In this document: piece by piece, positions 1-10,524 of the stretch
Layout of the letters: the number at the start of each line of letters is the position of its first letter
How positions within the stretch are numbered: position 1 is the first letter of the stretch
Source: an uncultured Candidatus Saccharibacteria bacterium
Lineage (GTDB): Bacteria; Patescibacteriota; Saccharimonadia; Saccharimonadales; Saccharimonadaceae
NCBI GenBank assembly: GCA_946537195.1
Contig: CAMNFE010000005.1
Location: 1-38,342 of the forward strand
DNA: 38,342 nt
Direction: 5' to 3'
Program-made: the position numbers and the translations under genes
Notes under the pieces: generated by a model
Told to the model about the DNA's origin: nothing
Databases searched by the model: none
Seen by the model: the letters and a program-made list of their open reading frames with translations, nothing else

Positions 1-100
1 CCATAGCGCCAGGGAAATACCTGTTCCCATTCCGAACACAGAAGTCAAGCCTGGTAGCGGCGATTATACTGCTCTGCGGGAAACTAGCAAGATGCCGAAT
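1..100 (+). rRNA. rrf: 5S ribosomal RNA, 3' part (5' end outside window)
   Basis: Contains the 5S signature 'cctgttcccattccgaacacagaagtcaagc'; followed directly by a terminator hairpin. Exact 3' end estimated. Confidence 0.85.
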
Positions 101-110
101 TATACAAACA

Positions 111-137
111 GGCCACCTCAACGGGTGGCCTTTTGTC
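111..137 (+). terminator. Rho-independent terminator after 5S rRNA
   Basis: ggccacc-tcaac-gggtggcc hairpin followed by ttttgtc. Confidence 0.8.
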
Positions 138-193
138 TTACCTGTTTGTATAACGAACGAATCTATGATTCGTGAGCATTATACTTGATTATC

Positions 194-219
194 CGCCACC
201 TCAACGGGTGGCTTTTTGT
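194..219 (+). terminator. Second, duplicated terminator after 5S rRNA
   Basis: gccacctcaacgggtggc + tttttgtc; the 18-bp hairpin is identical to that at 112-129. Confidence 0.7.
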
Positions 220-233
220 CGTTTCGAAGAAAA

Positions 234-259
234 GAATAAAAGCCACCAAATAGGTGGCT
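234..259 (-). terminator. Terminator of the minus-strand CDS 266-724
   Basis: On the minus strand: agccacc-tattt-ggtggct followed by tttattc. Confidence 0.65.
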
Positions 260-265
260 CCTTTG

Positions 266-724
266 TTAGTCGGCGCGATGATATATGCCATATTTTTTAT
301 GCGACTTATTGCGTCGACCTTCTTCTTCCGCTTTCTGCTCTAGTATCGCAAGTTTGTCTGCGCGACGAAATCTTTTTTCTAACTGATACTTTAATCTTAG
401 CAATATGCCACGGTGTGCCTGAAAGATATCATCTGTCATTTTGCTATCGGTATCAGATGGATTCTTATAGCTATCTTCTAGATCGCGCAACATCTTTTCG
501 ACTCCTCTTAGCGCATCTGCTAAAAGCATTGCGCTATTACGGCAGAAATAGCTATCATAGTGAACGGTTTTTGGCATTATGGCTAATGCGTGCGCAATAT
601 AGCCGATACTTTTGTCGTTGAATAATGCCTCTATCTCACGCACATTAAAATCGCGGCGTCGCGAGAATAGGCTAGTGCTAACGACTTTTAGCGTTTCTGC
701 GTCGAACTGTTGAAACTTCTTCAC
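266..724 (-). CDS. Hypothetical protein
   Basis: ORF extends to 796, but GTG at 724 follows the SD-like GGGGGTC; charged C-terminus; downstream terminator. Confidence 0.55.
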   Translation of the reverse strand: MKKFQQFDAETLKVVSTSLFSRRRDFNVREIEALFNDKSIGYIAHALAIMPKTVHYDSYFCRNSAMLLADALRGVEKMLRDLEDSYKNPSDTDSKMTDDIFQAHRGILLRLKYQLEKRFRRADKLAILEQKAEEEGRRNKSHKKYGIYHRAD

Positions 725-819
725 GAATACGACCCCCAATCGTAGATAAAACAAAAGCGATAAAAAACATACCGAAGTACATATATAATTATACAATATT
801 ATTGTAATTTAGCAAATAA

Positions 820-2592
820 TTATTTTTTCAAATCTTTATTATATAAGCTACGGTAAATACTGCAATCGCGAAGCAGCTGGTGGTGTGTGCCACTGTCGAC
901 TAGTGCTCCCTCTTCGATAACGAAAATCTTATCACTATCGATAATAGTAGATAAACGGTGTGCAATTACAATAAGAGTATAGTCGCCTTTTAGCTCATTT
1001 ACGGCGTCCTGGATATCGGACTGAGTCTGATTATCAAGGGAGGAAGTTGCTTCATCGAGAAGAATGATCTTTGTTTTCATCAGTAAGGCACGGGCTATAG
1101 CGAGGCGCTGTTTCTGGCCGCCAGATAATATTACGCCGCCCTCACCAAGAATAGTATTGTATTTATTAGGAAGCGACATAATATAATCATCGATATGAGC
1201 CAATCTGCACGCTTCACGGATTTCGCTCATTTTTGCATTCGGTTTGGCGAGTAGCAGATTATCTTTTACGGAATAATTAAAAATGTATGGCTGCTGCGTC
1301 ACGACCGATATATTGTTGCGTAGTGAATTGCGACTATATTCACGAATCGGAATTCCATCAATCAATATTTGCCCACTATCATGGTCGTATAGACGCGTAA
1401 TCAAGTTTATGATGGTAGTTTTTCCAGAACCGCTTTTGCCTACAATCGCAACTTTTTCGTTTGCTGCTATATGCATATTAAGATCTTTTAGAACTTGTTT
1501 TTTGCCATATGCAAAACTAACATGCTGAAACTCAATATCGCCATCTAGTTTGTCGGTTTCTATCGTGCCGAAATGTTCTTTTTTATACGTTTTGTTGTCG
1601 AGTATTTCAAAAATACGATTACCGGACAGCTCTATTTTCTTATTGTTTTCAATTAGACGCGCAGCACCATAGAATAAATCTCGAATTTGATTGAGATAGT
1701 TATAAATAATAATAAATACCGGAATAGTTAATACGCTTTGCGTAAATAGAAAACAACCAAAGGCCAAAAAAACAAATTCCGATAAATAGTATGTTGCGGC
1801 TTCAAGTAGTTGGAAACGACGATCGATATCGCGAATTTCTTTTTCTCGGCTGGTCGTTTCTTTGATCTTTCGCCCCACGCTGCGCGCGATTGCTTCGCCG
1901 GCATTTAGGGTTTTAATGTCGCGTATGCCACGTACAATTTCAGTAGCCATGCCAGTACGTTCGTCGAGGTTTACATTTAGTATTCTTTGAACTTCGGTCA
2001 TGCGTTTAATGCGCCAGTTGCTTACGAAAAAGCAGATTATCGCAATAACGATTGACAGTACGAACATCTCGCGGCTCAATATGAACACGGTGACTAAAAT
2101 ACCGACATGCGAAATCAAATAAACTGTCCATATTGCATAATCATAGAAGACCGATGAAACTTTGTCTGTATCGGAGGTTAGACGCTCGATTATTTTTCCC
2201 GTACCAGTTTTGTCAATCTCGGATATTTCCAGTTTTAATGCTTCGCGCACTAATGCCTGTTGCATTCCATACAGCGTTCCATATTGGAGCTTATGAAGAT
2301 AATAAGAGCGCACATAAACCATAACTGTGTCTAAGAGATTTATTATCAATACGGCTAACGCAGTATAGATTACTTGATCGACGATACCGTCGGTAATTCT
2401 GAGAATAATTTGTGAAGTTAAAAGCGGCACGATGACGCCCGTAGCGACACCGATTAAGCAGCCAATGAAACTAGCAAAAAGAATTGAACGATGTTTATCG
2501 CAGAATTTAATAGATTTAAGTAAAATTTGCAGCGCACTGTATTGAACTGTGTGCCCGTGCGCTTTCTTGTTTTTTGCCCACCTCTTTGCCAT
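820..2592 (-). CDS. ABC transporter, permease-ATPase fusion (MsbA/MdlB-like exporter)
   Basis: N-terminal membrane domain plus Walker A GKSGSGKTT, signature LSGGQKQR, Walker B IILLDEATSSLD. Start moved to the MAKRW ATG, 6 nt after TATAAT. Confidence 0.9.
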   Translation of the reverse strand: MAKRWAKNKKAHGHTVQYSALQILLKSIKFCDKHRSILFASFIGCLIGVATGVIVPLLTSQIILRITDGIVDQVIYTALAVLIINLLDTVMVYVRSYYLHKLQYGTLYGMQQALVREALKLEISEIDKTGTGKIIERLTSDTDKVSSVFYDYAIWTVYLISHVGILVTVFILSREMFVLSIVIAIICFFVSNWRIKRMTEVQRILNVNLDERTGMATEIVRGIRDIKTLNAGEAIARSVGRKIKETTSREKEIRDIDRRFQLLEAATYYLSEFVFLAFGCFLFTQSVLTIPVFIIIYNYLNQIRDLFYGAARLIENNKKIELSGNRIFEILDNKTYKKEHFGTIETDKLDGDIEFQHVSFAYGKKQVLKDLNMHIAANEKVAIVGKSGSGKTTIINLITRLYDHDSGQILIDGIPIREYSRNSLRNNISVVTQQPYIFNYSVKDNLLLAKPNAKMSEIREACRLAHIDDYIMSLPNKYNTILGEGGVILSGGQKQRLAIARALLMKTKIILLDEATSSLDNQTQSDIQDAVNELKGDYTLIVIAHRLSTIIDSDKIFVIEEGALVDSGTHHQLLRDCSIYRSLYNKDLKK

Positions 2593-2607
2593 AAGTATAT
2601 TATACAA

Positions 2608-3135
2608 TTATTTTCTACTTATAGCGTCGCGGATCTCGTCTAAAATTTGCTTGTCTTTTAGATGCTCGACACTACGAAAGCGTGCTAGTGGCACTCCTGC
2701 TTCGTAGAACATGCGATTGATTTCTGTATCATGATCCATGTTGGCTTCGTAATCGTGCGAGGTGTCATCGAGTTCAATAACGCAAATAATTTCACCGCTC
2801 TTTTTGCTAATTAGGGCAAAGTCGACCTTTTTACCTTCAATATGCTTTAGTGCTAAACCCCAGTTTTGTCCTTTGACTTTGTGATTAATTATATCGGACA
2901 AGTGAACTTCTGGGATAATATACCAATAGCGTCCCACAAGACCGTTAAGGCGATGGAAGAATTTATTCTTGCGCTCTGTCATTAAGTATCTACGAGAATA
3001 ATAACGAAAATTAGACTTTTTTATTTTCGTAGGATGACTAGCGCGCTGTTTATCACTAAACATTTCTGGAATTTTTGACAGCGCAAAAAGGACCAATGCA
3101 ATACCAAAGGCCATCAAAATAGTCTTCAAATCCAT
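2608..3135 (-). CDS. DUF2726-type protein with N-terminal TM helix
   Basis: 'VDFALISKKSGEIICVIELDDTSHD...AGVPLARFRS' resembles DUF2726; one N-terminal hydrophobic helix. Confidence 0.7.
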   Translation of the reverse strand: MDLKTILMAFGIALVLFALSKIPEMFSDKQRASHPTKIKKSNFRYYSRRYLMTERKNKFFHRLNGLVGRYWYIIPEVHLSDIINHKVKGQNWGLALKHIEGKKVDFALISKKSGEIICVIELDDTSHDYEANMDHDTEINRMFYEAGVPLARFRSVEHLKDKQILDEIRDAISRK

Positions 3136-3152
3136 AGCTATATTATACCTGA

Positions 3153-3473
3153 TTATAAATCTTCTAAGAAGAACATGCTTCTCTTACGGCACTGGGTTTG
3201 TGGTAGTATTTCGTCGGTCGAAGAGTGATTGAAGTTCTTTTCACTGTCGCAACTATGGCCGTAGACGATCCAGTCGATAGCTAGAACCGCTGCAGCTACG
3301 ACTACAATGCAAATTGCTATTCCCATTACTACCCAAACTGCACTTTTTGTGCTTTTTTTGAAATGCTCTTTGCGGCTAGGCTTGGCTGGTTTTTTGATTG
3401 TAGTTTTGCGCGTACTTTTGATTGCGGCCTTTGCTACTCTTTGATTTTCTAAATCACTACGTTTTTTGCTCAT
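3153..3473 (-). CDS. Small single-TM hypothetical protein with basic N-terminus
   Basis: Lys-rich N-terminus then one TM helix; -10-like TATAGT just upstream. Confidence 0.5.
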   Translation of the reverse strand: MSKKRSDLENQRVAKAAIKSTRKTTIKKPAKPSRKEHFKKSTKSAVWVVMGIAICIVVVAAAVLAIDWIVYGHSCDSEKNFNHSSTDEILPQTQCRKRSMFFLEDL

Positions 3474-3482
3474 ATACCCCTA

Positions 3483-5855
3483 CTATATCTTTAGTTTTTC
3501 AGCTACTTTATATTTACTAAATATTTTCCAACCCCACTCGACTAGTTTTGTCATCCAGCGCAAAATTATTACTGAAGCTAACGCGAGCGCGATACAAATT
3601 ACCCAGCTCTGCATTGTCATTCGTGTCATACCGAAGAAGGCAGGGATGAGGATGTACGACAAAGCGAGGCCGGCCACACAAACGCCTATTACAAATGCTT
3701 TATAGCCATCTATCGGCTTCGAAGCGCGGGCGACCATCATCATGCCAACTACCATTAACAAGAAGGTGCAACTTGTCGATACATCGACCTGGCTAATGTC
3801 GAAGATGCTTCCAATAATCACCATCAACATTACAACTATCATGTCCGTCAAGCCACCAGGTGCCGCACGTTTTAGAATATTGCTAACGAAATTGCCTTTA
3901 ATTAAATCGTGGTTTGGCGCCTGCGAAAGCAAGAAGCCCGGAATACCAATTGTAAATGCGCTAATCAAAGAGATTTGCGCCGGGATTAGCGGATAAGCAA
4001 TCGTGAAAATAATTGCAATCATACTCGTGATAAATGAGAAAACGTTTTTGACGAGGAATAGGCTACCGGATCGTTCAAGGTTATTAACGACGCGACGGCC
4101 TTCCGCAACAACTTCTGGCATACGTGAAAAATCTGATTCAAGTAGTACGACTTGTGCGGCTTGTACTGCTGCGTCACTACCGCTCGCCATCGCAACTGAA
4201 CAGTCCGCATCGCGAAGCGCTAAAACGTCGTTCACGCCATCGCCAGTCATCGCGACCGTCTTGCCGTCTTCCTGCATAGCCTTCACGAACTTACATTTTT
4301 GCTCCGGCGTGACGCGACCAAACACTGTATATTTGCGCATCGCATCGGCAATCTTTTCATCCGTGTCTAATGTGGATGCGTCAACATAATGTTCAGCACC
4401 TTTTATGCTTGCTTTCTTTGCAACTTCAGAAACAGTACGCGGGTTATCGCCGGAAATCACCTTAATTTCTACGCCTTGTGCGGCAAAGAATTTAAAGGTT
4501 TCCGTTGCGCTTTCGCGGATTGGGTTAGTGATTAAAACTAAAGCAAGTGGAGTGATTTCTGCGGTTAATTTACGTCCGTCGGCGGAATCCTCATATTTGC
4601 TAAATAGCAATACGCGGTAACCTTTTCCGCCGTAATCTTCAATCATGTCTTTATATTTCTTATAATCATCGCCTAATACAAATTCAGGTGCGCCCAGTAC
4701 GTAACTTTCTTTCTCAAAATTAACGCCACTATATTTAAATTCGCTCGAAAAACCAGACACGCTCGTAACTTTACGATCGGTCGGTTTCGTGAAGTATTCC
4801 TTCATCGCTTTCATTGTGATATTGTCTGCAGCTTGCGCACTGGCAAAATCGCTCAATAGTCCAAACAAATCTTTTTCGCTATGTTTTTTATCTAGCGAAA
4901 CGACACTGTCGACGCTCATTGTATTGTCTGTGATAGTGCCGGTTTTATCGACACAAAGCACATTAACACGCGCTAAGGTTTCAATGCTTTTCATGTCGTG
5001 TAAAAGCACTTTTTTCTGTGCTAACTTCATTGCGCTCACCGCCAAAGCGATACTAGCGAGCAAAAATAGACCTTCTGGGATCATGCCGATCACGGATGCG
5101 ACGGCCGACTGGACACTGCGCTGAATGCCGACGCCGTTCAAGAAATAGTTTTGAATAAACATGATGGCGCCAATTGGAATAATAGCAATACCAGCAATGG
5201 TGACGATTTTGTTTAATGAACGAATGATTTCGGATTGTTCTTTAGTTTTTACTTTCTTTGCCTGTAAGGTGAGTTGAGAAATATATGACTCTGCGCCTAC
5301 TTTGGTTAATTGAGCGTAACACTCGCCAGAAACAATGAAGCTTCCGCTCATCAGCTCATCGCCAGGAGTTTTGTGGATTTCGTCCGCCTCTCCCGTAAGT
5401 AGTGATTCGTTTACGGCCGCCTCGCCGAACAGAACTTCTGCATCAGCTGGAATTTGGTTTCCTGCACGAAATACTACTACATCGTTTTGCACTAAACGTT
5501 CGGCATTAATAGTTTTTTCTTGACCTTCGCGAATTACGTTTGCTGTTGGCGCATTTAACATTGTAAGCTTGTCGAGAACGGTTTTTGCGCGCATTTCCTG
5601 AAAAATACCAATCAACGCGTTTGCGATAATAATTGGCATAAAGGTAATATCGCGATACGATCGCACGGCAATTAACAAAATCGCGATAATCAAAAATACA
5701 AAGTTGAAATAAGTGAATACGTTACTATATACAATTTCTTTTACGGTCTTGCTCGGCGGTTTTACGGCAGTATTTACAAGACCCTCGCGGCGCATCGCGT
5801 GGACTTGCTTCTTTGTCAGACCTTTTTGATAGTTAACTTTTATTTTTTTACTCAC
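3483..5855 (-). CDS. P-type cation-transporting ATPase (CtpE/YfgQ-like, inferred)
   Basis: TGEAD, DKTGTITDN phosphorylation motif, TGDGVND hinge; GTG start 6 nt after TATAAT. Confidence 0.85.
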   Translation of the reverse strand: MSKKIKVNYQKGLTKKQVHAMRREGLVNTAVKPPSKTVKEIVYSNVFTYFNFVFLIIAILLIAVRSYRDITFMPIIIANALIGIFQEMRAKTVLDKLTMLNAPTANVIREGQEKTINAERLVQNDVVVFRAGNQIPADAEVLFGEAAVNESLLTGEADEIHKTPGDELMSGSFIVSGECYAQLTKVGAESYISQLTLQAKKVKTKEQSEIIRSLNKIVTIAGIAIIPIGAIMFIQNYFLNGVGIQRSVQSAVASVIGMIPEGLFLLASIALAVSAMKLAQKKVLLHDMKSIETLARVNVLCVDKTGTITDNTMSVDSVVSLDKKHSEKDLFGLLSDFASAQAADNITMKAMKEYFTKPTDRKVTSVSGFSSEFKYSGVNFEKESYVLGAPEFVLGDDYKKYKDMIEDYGGKGYRVLLFSKYEDSADGRKLTAEITPLALVLITNPIRESATETFKFFAAQGVEIKVISGDNPRTVSEVAKKASIKGAEHYVDASTLDTDEKIADAMRKYTVFGRVTPEQKCKFVKAMQEDGKTVAMTGDGVNDVLALRDADCSVAMASGSDAAVQAAQVVLLESDFSRMPEVVAEGRRVVNNLERSGSLFLVKNVFSFITSMIAIIFTIAYPLIPAQISLISAFTIGIPGFLLSQAPNHDLIKGNFVSNILKRAAPGGLTDMIVVMLMVIIGSIFDISQVDVSTSCTFLLMVVGMMMVARASKPIDGYKAFVIGVCVAGLALSYILIPAFFGMTRMTMQSWVICIALALASVIILRWMTKLVEWGWKIFSKYKVAEKLKI

Positions 5856-5899
5856 TCCTTAATTATATCTCAAAAATTCGTTATATAATAATAAGCACA

Positions 5900-8527
5900 A
5901 TGACTAATTATTACGAGAGCACTATCAAGGAGATAGAGCAAGACTTAAAGACGGGCCCACGCGGCTTAAGCGCTTCCGAAGTCACCTCTCGTCACCAGAA
6001 ATATGGCGCCAATACGCTACCGAAAAAGAAAAAAGACAGTATTGCCAAAATATTTTTGAGCGAATTTGCCGATCCGATTGTTTTATTGCTGCTCGTTGCA
6101 ATCGCGGTCTCATTTTTTGTTGGCGAGATTGTCGATGCGGTTGCAATTATCCTTATCGTACTCGTCGATGCGATTATCGGCACGTATCAAGAGAATAAAG
6201 CTAACAATACCGCCGATGCGTTATCGAAATTAGTCAAAGACGAAGTGCGCGTAATTCGTGACGGCAAAGAAGTTTCGATTAATGTTGAAGATTTAACGAT
6301 TGGTGATCTTGTCGTTCTTGAGTCCGGCGACAAAATTGGTGCCGATATGCGTTTAGTTGAGGTGCATAATTTTACAGTCGATGAATCGATTCTGACTGGC
6401 GAAAGCGTTCAAGTTATTAAATCTACCGAACCTGTTTTAAAAAAGAAAGTTTCAATTTCCGATCAGGAAAATATGATATTCTCTGGCACGGCAGTTGTTT
6501 CTGGGCGCGCTAAGGCTTATGTGGTTGAGATTGGTCTCGATACGGAGTTAGGTAAAATTGCCGATACGCTTGCAACAACTGAAGACGAAAAATCGCCACT
6601 AACTATTAGGGTAGAGAAGTTTAGTAAACAAATTAGTTGTATGGTAATTGCAGTTGCAATTATTATTGCTATTTTACTAATTGCAAAGCATACGCCTGGG
6701 CATGAAATTTTACTTACCGTTATTGCCTTTGCCGTTTCTGCGATGCCAGAAGGTCTACCGCTCGCTCTCACGATGGCGCTTACGATTGCAGCTAATAAAA
6801 TGTCTAAAAAGAACGTGATTGTGCGTAAACTTAATGCGGCAGAATCTCTCGGTAGCTGTACGGTCATCGCATCAGATAAAACCGGGACTTTGACTGTTAA
6901 CCAGCAGACCGCAAAACGCATTTTATTGCCGAATGGTGAAGAATATCAGATTTCTGGAACCGGCTATGAAACAAAAGGCAAAGTGACGGGCAATATCTTA
7001 AAATACGCCGAAGAAATTGGGCTTTATGGCGCGTTAAATAATGAAGCGGACATTTCTGGTAAAACTCCGATTGGTGATTCGATTGATATAGCTTTTCTGG
7101 TTTTAGCCGAAAAGCTTGGCGTAAAAACTAGAGGCATTAAGATACTTGAGCGAATACCGTATGAGTCGGAGAATAAATATTCGGCAGTTTTCTATGAAAA
7201 AGACGACAAAGTTTATTGCACAATTAAAGGTTCGCTCGAAGTAGTTGAAAAATTCTGCAGCAAGGCCAATTTTGCAACTACTAAAAACACTAAGAAGCTG
7301 AAACAGCAAAACGAATCGTTAGCTAAGGATGGCTATCGTGTAATTGCTCTAGCGAATGGGGAAGTGAAACGTGGCGAAAAATACTCGATCGATAAAATAA
7401 ATAATCTAACTTTTATGGGCATGGTTGGATTCATTGACCCGATTCGTAAAGAAGCCATCACTTCTATTCAAGAATGCCACGAAGCGGGCATAAAAGTCTT
7501 AATGATTACTGGCGACCATCCACTTACGGCGTTCTCAATCTCCAAGGACCTTAAACTTGCCGATAATGAAAAGCAAGTCGCAACTGGCGATGACGTTGAA
7601 GATGCATTAAGGGGCACAAAACGTAGTTTTGACGATTTTATAGCTAGTAAAATTGTTTTTGCTCGCGTTACGCCTTTACAAAAGCTCAAGATCGTCGAAT
7701 CGCTCAAGCGTCAGGGTGAATTCGTAGCCGTTACTGGTGATGGCGTAAATGATGCTCCGGCTCTTAAGGTTGCCAATATTGGTATCGCCATGGGCTCCGG
7801 AACCGATATTGCGCGCGAAACGGCCGATATGATTATTATTGACGATAATTTTAAGTCTATCGTAGCTGGCGTAAAAGAAGGTCGCGTTGCTTTTGCGAAT
7901 ATCCGCAAAATCATTTATTTCCTAATATCATGCGGCCTGGCCGAAGCGGCGTTTTTCTGTCTCGCTATAGCCTGCAATATGCCAATGCCACTCGTTGCAG
8001 TGCAGCTGCTCTGGCTGAATGTGGTTACGGACGGTATTCAGGATTTGGCGCTTAGTTTTGAAACGGCTGAGCCTAGCATTCTCAAAGAAAAGCCGCGTAG
8101 TCCCAAAGATTCGATCTTTGATAAACGCTTAGTGCGCGAAATTGCAATCTCTGCTGCTATTATTACGACCGTTGTTTTTGTATTCTATTGGTATCTTATC
8201 AATAAACTTGGCTTTGATGTTACGACTGCGCGTGGGTATATTATGTGTCTCATGGTGTTTATTCAGAATATTCACGTATTCAATTGTCGCAGCGAAAGTC
8301 GTTCGGCATTTTCGGTTCCGCTTAGAAATAACTGGTTTATTGCGGCTGGTATTTTCTGCACCATCCTACTTCAAATAATCGTCATGCAAGTGCCGTTATT
8401 CTCGCGTTTCCTCCAGACTGTCTCGATCCCAGCTTGGGCGATTTGTTGGCTATTCATTACGGCCAGCTCTGTCCTAATCTTGATGGAGCTATACAAAAAC
8501 ATCGCCTCGCGTTTTGAAAAGAAGTAA
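5900..8527 (+). CDS. Calcium-type (P2) cation-translocating P-type ATPase
   Basis: LTGES, PEGLPLALT, DKTGTLTVNQ, TGDGVNDAPALK, C-terminal cation ATPase domain. Confidence 0.9.
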   Translation: MTNYYESTIKEIEQDLKTGPRGLSASEVTSRHQKYGANTLPKKKKDSIAKIFLSEFADPIVLLLLVAIAVSFFVGEIVDAVAIILIVLVDAIIGTYQENKANNTADALSKLVKDEVRVIRDGKEVSINVEDLTIGDLVVLESGDKIGADMRLVEVHNFTVDESILTGESVQVIKSTEPVLKKKVSISDQENMIFSGTAVVSGRAKAYVVEIGLDTELGKIADTLATTEDEKSPLTIRVEKFSKQISCMVIAVAIIIAILLIAKHTPGHEILLTVIAFAVSAMPEGLPLALTMALTIAANKMSKKNVIVRKLNAAESLGSCTVIASDKTGTLTVNQQTAKRILLPNGEEYQISGTGYETKGKVTGNILKYAEEIGLYGALNNEADISGKTPIGDSIDIAFLVLAEKLGVKTRGIKILERIPYESENKYSAVFYEKDDKVYCTIKGSLEVVEKFCSKANFATTKNTKKLKQQNESLAKDGYRVIALANGEVKRGEKYSIDKINNLTFMGMVGFIDPIRKEAITSIQECHEAGIKVLMITGDHPLTAFSISKDLKLADNEKQVATGDDVEDALRGTKRSFDDFIASKIVFARVTPLQKLKIVESLKRQGEFVAVTGDGVNDAPALKVANIGIAMGSGTDIARETADMIIIDDNFKSIVAGVKEGRVAFANIRKIIYFLISCGLAEAAFFCLAIACNMPMPLVAVQLLWLNVVTDGIQDLALSFETAEPSILKEKPRSPKDSIFDKRLVREIAISAAIITTVVFVFYWYLINKLGFDVTTARGYIMCLMVFIQNIHVFNCRSESRSAFSVPLRNNWFIAAGIFCTILLQIIVMQVPLFSRFLQTVSIPAWAICWLFITASSVLILMELYKNIASRFEKK

Positions 8528-8549
8528 AAACGGAGCCAACTGGCTCCGT
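8525..8549 (-). terminator. Terminator for minus-strand CDS 8560-8814
   Basis: acggagcca/tggctccgt inverted repeat, U-tract (tttttac) on the minus strand. Confidence 0.6.
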
Positions 8550-8559
8550 GGTGAAGCCG

Positions 8560-8814
8560 CTATCGGTTTCGTAAAACATAAATCCAATTACCGATGAACG
8601 CGACTAAGCATAAAATGATAAAAATTGGCGTGAAGATCCGGAACGTCCAGATCCCAATGTGATAGAGTGCTCGACACAGTCCATACCAAAAGGCCCATCT
8701 TTGGAATGCGAAAGATAATATATTAAATCCAACGCCGGTTAGCAAGCCCGTAGTAGCGATTAGGACGGTGATCGTAGCCCACCACCACACTCTTTCGAAT
8801 GGGTTATATTTCAT
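8560..8814 (-). CDS. Small membrane protein, 84 aa
   Basis: MKYNPFERVWWW start preceded by SD gaggaggtc; 2-3 TM helices. The longer 134 aa ORF start lies upstream of the promoter and is rejected. Confidence 0.6.
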   Translation of the reverse strand: MKYNPFERVWWWATITVLIATTGLLTGVGFNILSFAFQRWAFWYGLCRALYHIGIWTFRIFTPIFIILCLVAFIGNWIYVLRNR

Positions 8815-8869
8815 GACCTCCTCGCTCTCTATTCGCACAAGGCGACGAAAGGTACAACGAATTATGTAA

Positions 8870-8898
8870 ATTATACCACAGAATACTAGAAAAGTCAA
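8870..8898 (-). promoter_or_regulatory. Sigma70-like promoter for CDS 8560-8814
   Basis: Minus strand TTGACT-17 nt-TATAAT with extended TGG before the -10. Confidence 0.75.
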
Positions 8899-8932
8899 TT
8901 TAGGGTAAAATATAAAGAAAAGCGGAGAAGAA

Positions 8933-10135
8933 ATGGCAGAATTACGATGTCCAAAATGTGGCAAAACTTTTAAAGTCGACGATGATAGTTATGCAGATAT
9001 TCTAAATCAAGTACGCACGCACGAATTTAACGATGAAGTCGAAAAACAGGTTGCGGCCGCACTCGAAAAGGCTGATTCTGCAAACGAACTGGAGCTCGAA
9101 AAGGCCAAAAACGCTCAAACCAAAAAGATTGCCGAGCTAGAGGCTAAAATCAAACAGGCTGAAACCGATAAGGAACTAGCAATTACCAAGGCTTTGGCGC
9201 CAGTCGAAAAAGAGCTTGAAACCGCAAAAGCTGATTTGAAGACTAAGACCTCCGAGGCTAAACTTCGCGAAGAATCGCTTACGGCGCAAGTTAAACTCCG
9301 CGAGGCGGCCCTCAAAACTCAATACGAGGGTGCCTTAAAGCTCAAGGATGAAGAAATTGACCGCCTGAAAGATCTTAAATCCAAACTTAGTACTAAAATG
9401 GTTGGCGAAACGCTTGAGCAACATTGTCAAACCGAATTTAATCGTCTGCGTGCCACCGCTTTTAAAAATGCATATTTTGAAAAGGATAACGATGCGCGTA
9501 CTGGTAGTAAGGGCGATTATATTTATCGCGAAATGGACGAGCAGGGCAATGAAATTATCTCCATTATGTTTGAGATGAAAAACGAAAACGAAACTACCGC
9601 CACCAAGCATAAAAATGAGGACTTCTTTAAAGAACTCGATAAGGATCGCAAGGAAAAGGATTGTGAGTATGCTGTCCTGGTAACTTTGCTCGAGGCTGAT
9701 TCTGAATTGTATAACACGGGCATCGTTGATGTTAGTTATAAGTACGACAAAATGTATGTTATTCGCCCTCAATTCTTCATTCCGATGATTACATTACTGC
9801 GCAATGCTGCACTTAACTCGCTAAAATACAAGCAAGAATTAGCCGTGGTACGCAATCAGAATATCGATATTACGCATTTTGAAGAAAACATGGAAAATTT
9901 CAAGATGGCCTTTGCGCGCAATTATGAATTAGCTAGTAAAAAATTCAGTACTGCCATCGAGGAAATTGACAAGACTATTGCGCATTTGCAAAAGACAAAA
10001 GAAGCGCTACTCAGTTCCGAGAATAATCTACGTCTTGCCAACAATAAAGCTGAAGACCTTACAATTAAACGCCTTACTCGTGGTAATCCGACTATGGCGG
10101 AAAAATTTGCGGAGCTAAAAAAAGAGCGCTCGTAA
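8933..10135 (+). CDS. DUF2130 domain protein (coiled coil, N-terminal CxxC)
   Basis: CPKCGKTF N-terminus, long coiled coil, '[42 protein letters not shown]' typical of DUF2130. Confidence 0.85.
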   Translation: MAELRCPKCGKTFKVDDDSYADILNQVRTHEFNDEVEKQVAAALEKADSANELELEKAKNAQTKKIAELEAKIKQAETDKELAITKALAPVEKELETAKADLKTKTSEAKLREESLTAQVKLREAALKTQYEGALKLKDEEIDRLKDLKSKLSTKMVGETLEQHCQTEFNRLRATAFKNAYFEKDNDARTGSKGDYIYREMDEQGNEIISIMFEMKNENETTATKHKNEDFFKELDKDRKEKDCEYAVLVTLLEADSELYNTGIVDVSYKYDKMYVIRPQFFIPMITLLRNAALNSLKYKQELAVVRNQNIDITHFEENMENFKMAFARNYELASKKFSTAIEEIDKTIAHLQKTKEALLSSENNLRLANNKAEDLTIKRLTRGNPTMAEKFAELKKERS

Positions 10136-10158
10136 ATATATTGAGCGCTCCTGGTTGA

Positions 10159-10524
10159 CTAGTCACGAATGCTCCTGATCTTACGATCAAGATCTGCTGC
10201 CGCCTTATAAAATGCTCTCTTTATGAGCAGTCCGCGCAGAATGCGGAGCGATACTAAGAAGAAGGCTATAGTGAAAGCCGTTCTTATAACAGGTGTCTCT
10301 GCCCAGTATGCTACTCCGCACAGGAATAATGCGCAAGAGTGCATAGTGATTTCTTTTAGTGATTTATCTTCGAGAAAGTACCCAGAGAGTACTATTATCG
10401 CCACTAAGGCCGCCGCATCATGAAACGACGGTTTCAGTAGTGACATCGCCAGTAAAGCGATTGACAGAACCACTAAAGACATCTGAGCGTATGCGCACGT
10501 TAATGCAATATTTGTTTTCCTCAT
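10159..10524 (-). CDS. Small multi-TM membrane protein (MRKT group, copy 1)
   Basis: MRKTNIALT start, SD aggagg, own promoter and structured leader; several TM segments. Confidence 0.7.
   Translation of the reverse strand: MRKTNIALTCAYAQMSLVVLSIALLAMSLLKPSFHDAAALVAIIVLSGYFLEDKSLKEITMHSCALFLCGVAYWAETPVIRTAFTIAFFLVSLRILRGLLIKRAFYKAAADLDRKIRSIRD

Noticed and set aside
172-621. Plus-strand 149 aa ORF
   Set aside because: Starts in the 5S terminator region and is antisense to the better supported minus-strand CDS 266-724.
3742-4620. Plus-strand ORFs (84, 128, 71 aa) inside the P-type ATPase
   Set aside because: Antisense shadows of a conserved coding gene; low-complexity Ser/Thr/Ile translations and no RBS or promoter.
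8815-8964. N-terminal extension of ORF 8560-8964
   Set aside because: A consensus promoter (8870-8898) and an SD place the start at 8814.
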